61,179 nt of DNA from an uncultured Lachnospiraceae bacterium. Lineage in GTDB: Bacteria > Bacillota > Clostridia > Lachnospirales > Lachnospiraceae. The notes beneath the pieces were generated by a model. That model ran no database searches. It had not been told where the DNA came from and saw nothing but the letters and a program-made list of their open reading frames with translations. Below, piece by piece: positions 46,800 to 54,575 of this stretch. Made by a program: the position numbers and the translations under genes. Position 1 is the stretch's first letter; every line of letters starts with the position of its first letter. The DNA lies in the NCBI GenBank assembly GCA_947164865.1, contig CAMUYA010000022.1, positions 1-61,179 on the forward strand. Direction: 5' to 3'.

Positions 46800-47687
46800 C
46801 TACTGCCCGTCGCCTTCGAAATCCACTACGACAAGATCGCCGGGATTAAAGAGTCTTACAGGAATGGTATGGGATCCCAATCCTCTTGAAACGATCATGG
46901 TCGTGTTTTCCTTGCTGTATTCCCCTTGATAATACTTCGGAAAAAAACGGACATTGGGTGATAATACACCTTTTTTAATAAACGGGATCCTCACTATCCC
47001 TCCGTGCACATGCCCGGAAAAAACAAGCTCTGCTCCATAATCGACATAGTCTTCAAAAAAATCAGGATTGTGTGCGAGCAGAATGTTACAGGTATCCGCC
47101 TCGGGTGCTCCGAGTTCGGAAAGGAGCTCTCCTTCTTCCATGGGTACTATACCCATTCTCTTATAATGCTTTTTATTGATCTCAGAGCCTATGATCGTCA
47201 CACCGAGGTCGTGAACAGTAACCCTTCTGTTTACCAGAAGCTTTATCCCCGAATCCTCTATCGACTTGCAGAATTCGTCATAAGAGTCCCCAAACCTGTC
47301 ACGGTACAGGTCCATTCTCATTTCGTGATTCCCGTTGGCATAATAAACGGGGTACTTCTGTGCAAGCCCCGCCAGGAACGAAACCGTGTGTTCATACTTC
47401 TCCCCGGCATGACCGTTTATCATATCACCTGCTATGAGGATCATATCGGGTTCGCACTCATCTATTTTTGCGATGAGTTTTTCATTATCCCTGCCGTACT
47501 TTTTATTGTGAAGATCTGCGAGTACGACCGCGCGGAACCTTTTTTTAATTTTTTTGTTTATAAATACATAGTTACTGACCGTAAACCTGTTGGTGTCGAC
47601 CACAGCCACCCACAAAAGAAAAAGTATGAGCAGCGCCAGCACTGTGATTATTATATCTTTGACCATTTGAAATTGTTTATTATCCAT
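46800..47687 (-). CDS. membrane-anchored calcineurin-like phosphoesterase
   Basis: A 295-residue protein with one N-terminal TM helix (about 9-28) and a metallophosphoesterase domain: AVVLADLHNKKYG (about 53), DMILIAGDMINGH, YANGNHEMRMD, LLAHNPDFF and VFSGHVHGGIVR. Metal ligands are complete, so activity is likely. The YkuE/YaeI branch acts on lipid or cell-wall phosphoesters in some species, but the substrate here is unknown. No SD precedes the ATG at 47687; a 44-nt palindrome lies 11 nt upstream. An alternative ATG at 47666 also lacks an SD. Confidence 0.9.
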   Translation of the reverse strand: MDNKQFQMVKDIIITVLALLILFLLWVAVVDTNRFTVSNYVFINKKIKKRFRAVVLADLHNKKYGRDNEKLIAKIDECEPDMILIAGDMINGHAGEKYEHTVSFLAGLAQKYPVYYANGNHEMRMDLYRDRFGDSYDEFCKSIEDSGIKLLVNRRVTVHDLGVTIIGSEINKKHYKRMGIVPMEEGELLSELGAPEADTCNILLAHNPDFFEDYVDYGAELVFSGHVHGGIVRIPFIKKGVLSPNVRFFPKYYQGEYSKENTTMIVSRGLGSHTIPVRLFNPGDLVVVDFEGDGQ

Positions 47688-47697
47688 AGCGGAGCGC

Positions 47698-47741
47698 TTT
47701 TAATGATATAGGAATTTCGGAGAAATTTCCTATATCATTAA
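47698..47741. repeat. near-perfect 19-bp palindrome (AT-rich hairpin)
   Basis: TTTAATGATATAGGAATTT pairs with AAATTTCCTATATCATTAAA around a 5-base loop, with a single bulge. It lies between the rpsU terminator and the phosphoesterase start, and contains the 16-mer also found at 33-48. It is a candidate dispersed repeat or second terminator hairpin. Confidence 0.65.
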
Positions 47742-47767
47742 AAAACCCCTGACATCCGCCAGGGGGT
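47741..47767 (-). terminator. terminator of rpsU
   Basis: ACCCCCTG / CAGGGGT stem with an 8-base loop and a T-run on the minus strand, about 10 nt after the rpsU stop codon. Confidence 0.85.
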
Positions 47768-47777
47768 AAATGCGCGT

Positions 47778-47954
47778 TTAGTTGAATTTACGCTTTCTTG
47801 CAGCCTCAGACTTCTTCTTGCGTCTGACACTGGGCTTCTCGTAATGCTCACGCTTACGAATTTCCTGCTGGATGCCTGCCTTTGCACAACTTCTCTTGAA
47901 GCGGCGAAGTGCGCTGTCCAGAGATTCATTCTCTTTTACGATAACACTTGACAA
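47778..47954 (-). CDS. rpsU: 30S ribosomal protein S21
   Basis: A 58-residue ribosomal protein. I translated it from the minus strand with a TTG start at 47954: [20 protein letters not shown] at the N-terminus, the typical [21 protein letters not shown] middle, and a Lys/Arg-rich tail ending RKRKFN. The TTG has an excellent GGGAGG site 8 nt upstream and no in-frame ATG nearby. It is expressed from a perfect consensus promoter (48026-48054) and ends in a terminator, so it is monocistronic and probably strongly transcribed; the rare start codon may temper translation. Confidence 0.95.
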   Translation of the reverse strand: MSSVIVKENESLDSALRRFKRSCAKAGIQQEIRKREHYEKPSVRRKKKSEAARKRKFN

Positions 47955-48025
47955 TCTTCTTACCTCCCTTCAGCCCCTTCGACTGAACGGGTTATTTGAA
48001 CTGACTTTGCGACAATCCGAGAGTT

Positions 48026-48054
48026 ATTATATCCATAATAGCGGGATGTGTCAA
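48026..48054 (-). promoter_or_regulatory. perfect consensus sigma-A promoter of rpsU
   Basis: TTGACA (48054-48049), exactly 17 nt, TATAAT (48031-48026) on the minus strand, about 70 nt upstream of the rpsU TTG. Its -35 box is 8 nt from the stop of the upstream gene. Confidence 0.88.
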
Positions 48055-48062
48055 TGTTTTTT

Positions 48063-48929
48063 TTATTGGGCGATCTTTTTGCAGATCTCCTCAAATGACG
48101 ATCCGTACTCAATTGTGTAGGTGCCGGGCTGGATTGTTCTGTCATATCCGTGCTGGATCATGTAACGGTTAAGCTCTTCCGCACTGTCTATAAGCCCTGC
48201 ATTTCTGAGGATCGAGCATGCGGTTTCCGAGGATGAACCACCGTTGATCGTGATGGTGGCAGTTCCCTCTTTAGGCGTAGTCTGCTCTTTTGCCGGCTCG
48301 GGTTCTTTTTCCCGGGGCTCGGCAGCTTCCGCCTCTGTTTCCGTTTCGGTTTTCGTTTCGGCTTTTGCTTCCGTATCTGTCTTGGTTTCTGTTTCTGTTT
48401 TCGTTTCTGTTTCCGCCACTGTTTCCGTTTCAGCTTTTGTTTCCGTATCTGTCTTGGTTTCTGTTTCTGTTTTCGTTTCTGTTTCCGTTTCTGCTTCCGC
48501 CTCTGTTTCCGTTTCGGCTTTTGTTTCCGTATCTGTCTTGGCTTCTGTTTCTGTTTTCGTTTCTGTTTCCGTTTCGGTTTTCGTTTCTGCTTCCGCCTCT
48601 GTTTCCGTTTCGGCTTTTGCTTCCGTTTCCGGCTCTGTCTCCGTTTCAGTCCCGGCTTCGGTCTTGTTTTCGGTTTCCGCTTTGCTTTCGACTTCTATTT
48701 CGGGCTCGACTTCTGCCTCGGTTGTCGTCTCTGTATCCTTATCGCCCACCGCATCAGTCAGAGAGTAGGAATTTGCATCCACCATTCCAAGCTGCGTGGC
48801 GCGCTCTCTCACCTGAGCATCGGTCATTTCACCATGATTATTCTTAAGATTAACGAGCGAAAGTATCAGGGCTGTAACAGCCATCCCGATACCAAGTCCC
48901 CGTAAATAAAATCTAAGTTTGCTGTTCAT
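48063..48929 (-). CDS. membrane protein with long Thr-Glu repeat and MltG-like C-terminus
   Basis: A 288-residue protein. One TM helix (about 8-27), then about 66-203 is nearly all alternating x-Glu dipeptides (Thr-Glu, Ala-Glu, Lys-Thr-Glu, Thr-Asp). A larger unit of roughly 26 residues recurs two to three times. The C-terminal 65 residues (TATITINGGSSSETACSILRNAG, then IQPGTYTIEYGSSFEEICKKI) resemble the LysM-like N-terminal part of MltG/YceG, but without the transglycosylase domain. I start it at 48929, where GAGG lies 5 nt before ATG. It is the last gene of the flagellar-chemotaxis run; a surface or wall-associated role is possible. Confidence 0.82.
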   Translation of the reverse strand: MNSKLRFYLRGLGIGMAVTALILSLVNLKNNHGEMTDAQVRERATQLGMVDANSYSLTDAVGDKDTETTTEAEVEPEIEVESKAETENKTEAGTETETEPETEAKAETETEAEAETKTETETETKTETEAKTDTETKAETETEAEAETETETKTETETKTDTETKAETETVAETETKTETETKTDTEAKAETKTETETEAEAAEPREKEPEPAKEQTTPKEGTATITINGGSSSETACSILRNAGLIDSAEELNRYMIQHGYDRTIQPGTYTIEYGSSFEEICKKIAQ

Positions 48930-49008
48930 ATATACCTCATCTGCCGGCTTTAAGCCATTTATCCTTTGAAAAGAAAGATTCAAACACAACCGGCAACTGT
49001 CCTAAGAG

Positions 49009-49833
49009 TTATTTCGCATGAAGTCCGATAATGAGTGACACTTCACCCACACCTATTCCCAATGATCTGGCTATCTCCACATCCGTCTGACCAAGCTTAT
49101 GCAGCGCTATAACCTGATCATGCAGAGCCTGTTCGGATCTGTTCTCATCATTTAAAGCGGACGGGTCAGGAAGTGTGATGCCTTTCTGTTCGAGGTCTTC
49201 ATCCGCCTGCTCGATAGCAAACTCCGCCCATTTAAGCGTTCTTACCTTCGGCTCTCCCTCCCGGGATTTATCCTGTCCGGCGGTATCCGTGACATTTTCT
49301 TCCTGCTTTGAACCCAAGGGTAAAACGTCTACCGTCTCGGGAGCAAGGCTCTTAAAACTGCTTACGGCCGCCTCTGCCTCTTTTGTGCTTTCATGAACAG
49401 CTTCAGCAGCTTCAGCTGCCGCCTCGGTATTCTCCTTGACTGTCTTTGCCACCGCAGATGCTTCCGAAACAGTGGATATCAGATCGTCATGCTTGTTGTT
49501 GAGCATGTCATAAAGAAACATAACTTCTTTATGATTCTTGTTGATCTCATCGAGGACGGTATCCGAATACTCATTCACCGCCATGATCTTTTCGTTGGAT
49601 ATGCGCTCAAGACTTCTTTCGGTCTTCTCCTGGGCATATTCTATCGCTTCGTCAACCACATCATCTATATGAGAGCGGAGTTCTTCTATTTCGCCTTTTA
49701 CTTTAAGCTTTACCTCGTCGGAGATCATATCCTTTACATCATCCGCGGTTTCCTGTCTCTTTACGGGAATGATAAAACTCAGTACAAAAATTACTGCGCC
49801 CCCGGCAAGGAGCGCTATTTCCAATGCTGTCAT
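49009..49833 (-). CDS. membrane coiled-coil protein with C-terminal HTH (SwrB-like position)
   Basis: A 274-residue protein with an N-terminal TM helix (about 4-23) and a long coiled coil (about 28-155). A disordered linker follows, then a C-terminal helix-turn-helix-like segment LHKLGQTDVEIARSLGIGVGEVSLIIGL (about 243-270). Its place downstream of the sigma28 gene and its TM-coiled-coil-HTH layout resemble SwrB (YlxL) at the end of the Bacillus fla/che operon, which promotes flagellar assembly. That equivalence is inference from position and layout. A GGAGAG site lies 9 nt upstream. Confidence 0.78.
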   Translation of the reverse strand: MTALEIALLAGGAVIFVLSFIIPVKRQETADDVKDMISDEVKLKVKGEIEELRSHIDDVVDEAIEYAQEKTERSLERISNEKIMAVNEYSDTVLDEINKNHKEVMFLYDMLNNKHDDLISTVSEASAVAKTVKENTEAAAEAAEAVHESTKEAEAAVSSFKSLAPETVDVLPLGSKQEENVTDTAGQDKSREGEPKVRTLKWAEFAIEQADEDLEQKGITLPDPSALNDENRSEQALHDQVIALHKLGQTDVEIARSLGIGVGEVSLIIGLHAK

Positions 49834-49860
49834 GTTATTAATCTCTCCAAAATAAACTAT

Positions 49861-50178
49861 TCAGACCTTAAGATCAAAGCCGCCGCTTACGGGCCCTTTT
49901 ACGACCACTTTATCCTGCGGCTTTTCGGGACGGTTTTCACGCCTTGCGCTTCCGCCGTCTCCATAGTATTCATTCGATCCCTTTTCACGTGCATCGGGAT
50001 CTTTGCTGTTCCACCTGCTCTCGGATGTGTTCACCACCTCGGTATTCTGCTGGGTTTCCCTGCGGTCCCTGGCAATGCCGAAATTGTTCTGATCTACATC
50101 GTTTTTTACATCTTCATTATGTTTGATTATAGTATAATCCTGCGCTCGCACGATAGGCGCTATATCCATTCCTGCCAT
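49861..50178 (-). CDS. small polar protein of the flagellar operon, function unknown
   Basis: A 105-residue hydrophilic protein. The start (MAGMDIAPIVRAQDYTIIKHNED) looks ordered; residues 35-95 are rich in Arg, Asp, Asn, Gly and Pro and are probably disordered. The end is GPVSGGFDLKV. It has no signal peptide or TM helix. It has a clean GAGG-N7-ATG start and sits between fapA and the SwrB-like gene with gaps of 12 and 27 nt, so it is a real operon member. I do not recognise the family; an association with flagellar assembly is only positional. Confidence 0.75.
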   Translation of the reverse strand: MAGMDIAPIVRAQDYTIIKHNEDVKNDVDQNNFGIARDRRETQQNTEVVNTSESRWNSKDPDAREKGSNEYYGDGGSARRENRPEKPQDKVVVKGPVSGGFDLKV

Positions 50179-50190
50179 TATAATACCTCA

Positions 50191-51780
50191 TTACAAAGGA
50201 AGCATCTTTACTTCACCGCCCTGTTTTTCAAAGCGGCAATATCTGTAACTGTCGTTTACCCTCATTGACAGATCGCCGATAACGATCGTGGCTCCGGGAT
50301 AAACTTCTCCCGTCACACGAACCGACGCAGTCTTTATCTGGGCAAACATTTCGTCCAGTTCCTTGAGCTCCGCACTCTTTTCTTCGAGTTCCTTTTTCTT
50401 CTGTTCGAGAAGAGCTGCACTCTTTTTCACATATTCTATCTGCTCGGGCGTAAACCTTGCACCTTTAGCCTTTTTCTCGGTGAAGTTCTGTATTACCGGC
50501 TGTGTATTCTTTATCGTTTTGACTATTTCGGATACTTCTTTCTGAGTGTCGATATACTTTGTCTTGAGCTTGGGATTGACGCCGACCTCGACAACTGTAG
50601 GCGCACCCATAGTGGATCCCAGAGTTCTCACTTCAACCACACTCTCGGCCTGCACACGTCCGCCGGTGATAAATCCCTTCTTACCGGTTACCCTGATATC
50701 GGATCCGGACTGAACATTACTGTGAAGGATCGATTCCGTATCGATAAATCCGCCTGCCTCGACAGTGGAGTTTTCGATAAATTTGGAGATAACGTTTCCC
50801 CCGGCTTTAAGAACTCCCTTGCTCATTCCCTTCATTCCGCGGGCAATAGTGATGTTACCCTGAGAAATGATCGTGGCGCCCTCAACTACACCGTTAACGA
50901 TAACATCGCCTGTCGCATCGATCTCAAAATTGGTCGCGACATTACCGTTTACCTTTACACTGCCTTCATACTTTATGTTTCCGGTAGAGTTGTCGACATT
51001 CTCCACCTCATATACATTTGAAACGAAAACCTGATCTCCCACCAGCATAACATGGCCGTTTACCTTGGAAGTGAGCGTGAGCTTGTCCTCCGACAGAGCG
51101 ATGTTGTTTCCGAAATGATGATGGAGAGTGCGTACATCACGCGGTCTCACTGTATTGCCCTGGATCGTCGTTCCGGGATCACCTTTATCCTCCGGAATGA
51201 TCCGTGCAAGTACATCTCCCTCTTTACAATGGTTGAGCATATTCAGATGGAAATAATCAACGCTGCCATCCTCTGCCATTTCGGGATGTGCGGAAATCTT
51301 TGTATTGAAATAATACTCAATCTTTGCATCACTTCCGTGACGCGGCTTTACGCCTCTTGCCACCGGAACCTGGATCCCGTAAAAACCGGGGCCGTCAAAA
51401 TGCTTACTCAGGATTTCTTCCTGAATACCAAACCTTATCTGGCGGTAAGCAAGATCCTTCAGGAACTCATCTTTAGACAGTCTCTCTCCGGTATCCGAAG
51501 CGGGAATGAATTTGGCAACCGCCAGCATATTATCGGGTGCTATGGTGAGCGAATACTGCTCTGCCACCTTGGGGCACTCATACTTGCCAAGGGTAAGGGT
51601 CATTTCTTCGCCGGATTCCGCAGCATTTTTTACCTGACTGAGATCATATTCCACCGACACTCTGTCAAGATAATTGACCAATTCCTGCGTCACAATCTTC
51701 TCCCCCCCGTCCTTGGGAGCAAAAAGATGGACGCCAAAACCATCCTGTACGTTTACAAGTTTAAAATACGCGTTCTGCAT
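50191..51780 (-). CDS. FapA family protein (DUF342)
   Basis: A 529-residue protein of the DUF342/FapA family. An N-terminal region (about 1-200) precedes a right-handed beta-helix made of short repeats with V-N-G and T-x-G turns (about 230-390: VNGNVATNFEIDATGDVIVNGVVEGATIISQGNITIARG). A coiled coil (about 415-480) and a small C-terminal beta domain follow. Family members often lie in flagellar-chemotaxis operons and bind nucleotides or polymers in a few studied cases; the cellular role is not settled. An AGGAGG site lies 7 nt before the ATG, 14 nt after the sigma28 gene. Confidence 0.9.
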   Translation of the reverse strand: MQNAYFKLVNVQDGFGVHLFAPKDGGEKIVTQELVNYLDRVSVEYDLSQVKNAAESGEEMTLTLGKYECPKVAEQYSLTIAPDNMLAVAKFIPASDTGERLSKDEFLKDLAYRQIRFGIQEEILSKHFDGPGFYGIQVPVARGVKPRHGSDAKIEYYFNTKISAHPEMAEDGSVDYFHLNMLNHCKEGDVLARIIPEDKGDPGTTIQGNTVRPRDVRTLHHHFGNNIALSEDKLTLTSKVNGHVMLVGDQVFVSNVYEVENVDNSTGNIKYEGSVKVNGNVATNFEIDATGDVIVNGVVEGATIISQGNITIARGMKGMSKGVLKAGGNVISKFIENSTVEAGGFIDTESILHSNVQSGSDIRVTGKKGFITGGRVQAESVVEVRTLGSTMGAPTVVEVGVNPKLKTKYIDTQKEVSEIVKTIKNTQPVIQNFTEKKAKGARFTPEQIEYVKKSAALLEQKKKELEEKSAELKELDEMFAQIKTASVRVTGEVYPGATIVIGDLSMRVNDSYRYCRFEKQGGEVKMLPL

Positions 51781-51793
51781 GGTTTGCGTCCTC

Positions 51794-52561
51794 CTAAGAT
51801 GTAAGTATTCCCATATATGCTCCGAGTTTGGTACGCATCTTTCCGATAGCTCTGGTATGGAGCTGCGAGATACGGGACTCGGATACTTCGAGTATATTGG
51901 CGATTTCTTTAAGTGTCAGTTCCTCATAGTAATACAGAGTGATAATCTTCTGTTCTTTTTCCGTGAGAAGTTCCAGAGCCTCTCCAAGCATTTTCATAAG
52001 CTCCTGCTTCTCTATGTTTTCCTCGGGAGAATCAAAGTGAGCGGTGGTACCGCCATACCCCTGGGGAACATCGCTTCCGGATTCCATAAATTCGTCAAGA
52101 GAAACAAGCCCGGTTATCTTCATCTGAGACTGCCAGTCATAAAACTCATCCTCAGATATACCAAGGCCTTCGGCAATCTCGATATCGGTCGCCTGCCTTC
52201 CCTTCTCCTGCTCGATCTTTTTCATCACGGCATCGATCTGTTTCTGTTTCTGGCGAATGGTCCTGGGAATCCAGTCCATCTTCCTGATCTGGTCGAGAAT
52301 TGAGCCTCTGATCCTTAGGCTGGCATAAGTCTCGAATTTGACTTCCTTCATGAAATCAAACTTGTCGATGGCGTCTATAAGACCGAAGATCCCGTAACTA
52401 CAAAGATCTTCGTATTCAACATTATATCCGAGATACATACTGAGCCTGCCGGCTACAAGCTTAACCAGCGGCGCAAATTCCAGAATGAGCTTCTCCCTTA
52501 TTTCCGGAGATTTCGTCTCGGAATATTGATCTAACAGTTTTTTTCTTGCAGCTTCATCCAT
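51794..52561 (-). CDS. RNA polymerase sigma factor for flagellar genes (FliA/SigD type)
   Basis: A 255-residue sigma-28-type factor that directs transcription of late flagellar and chemotaxis genes. Region 2 (APLVKLVAGRLSMYLG, DLCSYGIFGLIDAIDKFD, ETYASLRIRGSILDQIRKMDWIPR) and region 4 (TEKEQKIITLYYYEELTLKEIANILEVSESRISQLHTRAI) are complete. Regions 3 and 4 fit the FliA/WhiG subgroup. Its place directly after cheD matches the Bacillus sigD position. I found no anti-sigma flgM gene in this window. Confidence 0.95.
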   Translation of the reverse strand: MDEAARKKLLDQYSETKSPEIREKLILEFAPLVKLVAGRLSMYLGYNVEYEDLCSYGIFGLIDAIDKFDFMKEVKFETYASLRIRGSILDQIRKMDWIPRTIRQKQKQIDAVMKKIEQEKGRQATDIEIAEGLGISEDEFYDWQSQMKITGLVSLDEFMESGSDVPQGYGGTTAHFDSPEENIEKQELMKMLGEALELLTEKEQKIITLYYYEELTLKEIANILEVSESRISQLHTRAIGKMRTKLGAYMGILTS

Positions 52562-52577
52562 TGGCTACATCCATCCC

Positions 52578-52874
52578 TCACGTAGCAGTATCTCCGGACA
52601 CATCATCCTTTTCTTCTACTGTGCCCTCTTCTCTGAGCGCCTGCTCCTGCGCCTCTAATCTCGCCTTTTCCTCTTCTTCGAGCTTCTTTTGATTGGCGGC
52701 TTCAAATCGTTCTATCACATTTATGACGATCGTTCCGACAAAATAAAGCACTGCCATCACCGCAAGCAGCCACATGAGCTTTGCCAGGATCGAATAATGA
52801 TTCACAAATGTGATCACGACCGTAACAAGCCCGCCGATAAGCATAAGTATGACAGGAATATATTTTTTATTCAT
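52578..52874 (-). CDS. small membrane protein of the flagellar operon
   Basis: A 98-residue protein with two TM helices (about 4-24 and 30-52) and a cytosolic Glu/Ala/Lys-rich helical tail (about 60-85, EEEKARLEAQEQALREEG). It lies between cheD and the sigma28 gene with gaps of 12 and 16 nt. I do not recognise the family. Co-transcription suggests a motility-linked role, but nothing in the sequence shows one. Confidence 0.75.
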   Translation of the reverse strand: MNKKYIPVILMLIGGLVTVVITFVNHYSILAKLMWLLAVMAVLYFVGTIVINVIERFEAANQKKLEEEEKARLEAQEQALREEGTVEEKDDVSGDTAT

Positions 52875-52886
52875 GTATGAAACCTG

Positions 52887-53375
52887 CTAAATGATCTTAT
52901 CTCCCTTTCCGGCTGTTTTGATCTTGAATTCTCCGGTTTCGGGATCAAAAATAACGGTGCGACCGTAATTAAGCCCGGTATCTTCAGCTAAAATAGGAAT
53001 ACTCAGCTCTTTTAACTTAGCTTTTACGGCCTCAACATTTCTTGCTCCGACCTGCATAGTCTCGCTCTTGCTCTGCATGGTGAACATCATGGCTCCGCCC
53101 GCTATCTTTGCAACCATACGGCGGCGCACTGCTCCCATTGCTTCCATCTGCTTCACAAGCTCAGCTACTCCCGTATCCGCAAACTTTGCCACGTTAAGAT
53201 GGCTGTTCTTGATGGCAGTGCTGTCGGGGAGCATAACATGAGCCAGTCCGCCCACCTTATTCTGTGTATCACGGATGGCAACACCGACGCAAGATCCGAG
53301 TCCCAGCGTAGTGACAGTATTCGGGACAAGACATGTCTTGAGGTCGGCCATTCCAACTTTTATTACTTCACCCAT
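52887..53375 (-). CDS. cheD: chemoreceptor glutamine deamidase CheD
   Basis: A 162-residue deamidase that converts receptor glutamines to glutamates and binds CheC. The catalytic Cys is in TLGLGSCVGVAI (about 29) and the His in GLAHVMLPDS (about 46), with the conserved KIAGGAMMF stretch near 90 and NYGRTVIFDPETG at the C-terminus. It is 20 nt downstream of cheC, as in Bacillus and Thermotoga, supporting a CheC-CheD adaptation circuit. GGAGA lies about 10 nt before the ATG. Confidence 0.97.
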   Translation of the reverse strand: MGEVIKVGMADLKTCLVPNTVTTLGLGSCVGVAIRDTQNKVGGLAHVMLPDSTAIKNSHLNVAKFADTGVAELVKQMEAMGAVRRRMVAKIAGGAMMFTMQSKSETMQVGARNVEAVKAKLKELSIPILAEDTGLNYGRTVIFDPETGEFKIKTAGKGDKII

Positions 53376-53395
53376 AATGTAGACATCTCCGAATA

Positions 53396-54016
53396 CTAAA
53401 CACTAATTCCAAGTGACGACAAAATCTTTCCGTACGATTCAATGTCCGGAACAAGAACAAAGTAACCGTCTATCTCAACTTCATCAAAGAACTGAGACTG
53501 AATAAGCAAAATATTATCTCCGTAAATACCGAATTCTATGGCGGGAACCGAAAGGATAGCGGCTGCCATATCAACCGTAAGAGCCGGAGGCGACGGGATT
53601 ATCATAAGATTCGTGATCTGAGCCAGCGAATTAAGGTATGCACCTGTAATGATATTTCCTATCTCCTGCATGGCTGAGCATTCCATCTCGGAAAGCTCTC
53701 CCCCGGGCTGAGCCATTCCGGGCATCATCTTGTTGATAAGATGCTTAGCCGCTTCAACTTCCACAAGAAACAGCATGCTGCCGGTAATGTCTCCGTCAAC
53801 TCCAAGGAAAACGCCTACCATTACCTGCTCTTCGCCGCCCATTGCAGCTCCTACATCCTTAAACTCAAGGAGCTCAACCTGCGGAACCTTCATGTCAACT
53901 TTACAGTTGAGCATCTGAGAGAGCGCTGTCATAGCGTTTCCCGCACCAATGTTACCCAGTTCCTTTAATACATCCATGTACTGGGTTGATACCTGTTCGA
54001 GATTTAAATCACCCAT
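53396..54016 (-). CDS. cheC: CheY-P phosphatase CheC
   Basis: A 206-residue CheC/CheX/FliY-family phosphatase. Two active-site helices are present: LKELGNIGAGNAMTALSQML (about 19-38) and CSAMQEIGNIITGAYLNSL (about 119-137), each with the E-x2-N catalytic pair. It dephosphorylates CheY-P and is stimulated by CheD. No cheY is in this window. I place the start at the ATG at 54016, behind GAGG-N5; an in-frame TTG at 54031 would overlap cheW but has no suitable SD. Confidence 0.95.
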   Translation of the reverse strand: MGDLNLEQVSTQYMDVLKELGNIGAGNAMTALSQMLNCKVDMKVPQVELLEFKDVGAAMGGEEQVMVGVFLGVDGDITGSMLFLVEVEAAKHLINKMMPGMAQPGGELSEMECSAMQEIGNIITGAYLNSLAQITNLMIIPSPPALTVDMAAAILSVPAIEFGIYGDNILLIQSQFFDEVEIDGYFVLVPDIESYGKILSSLGISV

Positions 54017-54027
54017 AGTCACCTCAA

Positions 54028-54528
54028 TCAAACATTATCTTCAAGAGTGATCACATTGAGATCAAGTATTGAGATAAGTTCTCCGTTGTTCTTTCCAACT
54101 CCGCTCAGGAAATTGGCTTTTTCGTTTTTGGAATCATGTGAGACCTTTTCGATTGATTTTTCAGCAAGGGTAACCACTTCCTTAACCTCGTCGACGAGCA
54201 CACCAATCTGACCCTCGTTCTCGGTCTTTAAAATGATTATTCTTGTTGCCTTGTCATACTGGTCCTCGTCAAGACCCATCTTAAGCCTTAAGCTGATAAC
54301 GGGAAGAACTTCGCCGCGGAGATTGATGACTCCCTTGATGTAGTTAGAAACCTTGGGTACTCTCGTTATATGCTGCATTCTGACGATATTGTTGACATAG
54401 CTGATATCTATGCCGTACTGCTCATCGCCGAGGCGGATAACTATATACTGATATGTTACCTCGACAATTTTAGTTTCATCGCCGTTTTCCGGCAGATTAT
54501 TTGTATTCGTTGTTGTGAGCTGATCCAT
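54028..54528 (-). CDS. cheW: chemotaxis coupling protein CheW
   Basis: A 166-residue adaptor linking receptors to CheA. It has the double beta-barrel CheW fold: QYIVIRLGDEQYGIDISYVNNIVR, the conserved VKGVINLRGEVLPVISLRLKMG (about 70-91), and VGVLVDEVKEVV-type strands. The first 30 residues are a Thr/Asn/Glu-rich extension. The start at 54528 has AGGAG 8 nt upstream; a 7-residue longer start is less likely. It sits between cheA and cheC. Confidence 0.97.
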   Translation of the reverse strand: MDQLTTTNTNNLPENGDETKIVEVTYQYIVIRLGDEQYGIDISYVNNIVRMQHITRVPKVSNYIKGVINLRGEVLPVISLRLKMGLDEDQYDKATRIIILKTENEGQIGVLVDEVKEVVTLAEKSIEKVSHDSKNEKANFLSGVGKNNGELISILDLNVITLEDNV

Positions 54529-54575
54529 TTTATCTTCTCCTATAATCATGGCCTTTGTTTTAGGTTATCCGGCTG

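Noticed and set aside
48310..48732. Possible CRISPR array suggested by repeated DNA
   Set aside because: The repeats are short-period, in-frame coding repeats without unique spacers, and no cas genes are nearby.
48244..48768. 174-codon plus-strand open frame rich in Val and Ser
   Set aside because: It is the antisense of the Thr-Glu repeat tract; the repeat lacks stops on the other strand by composition. It has no promoter or SD.
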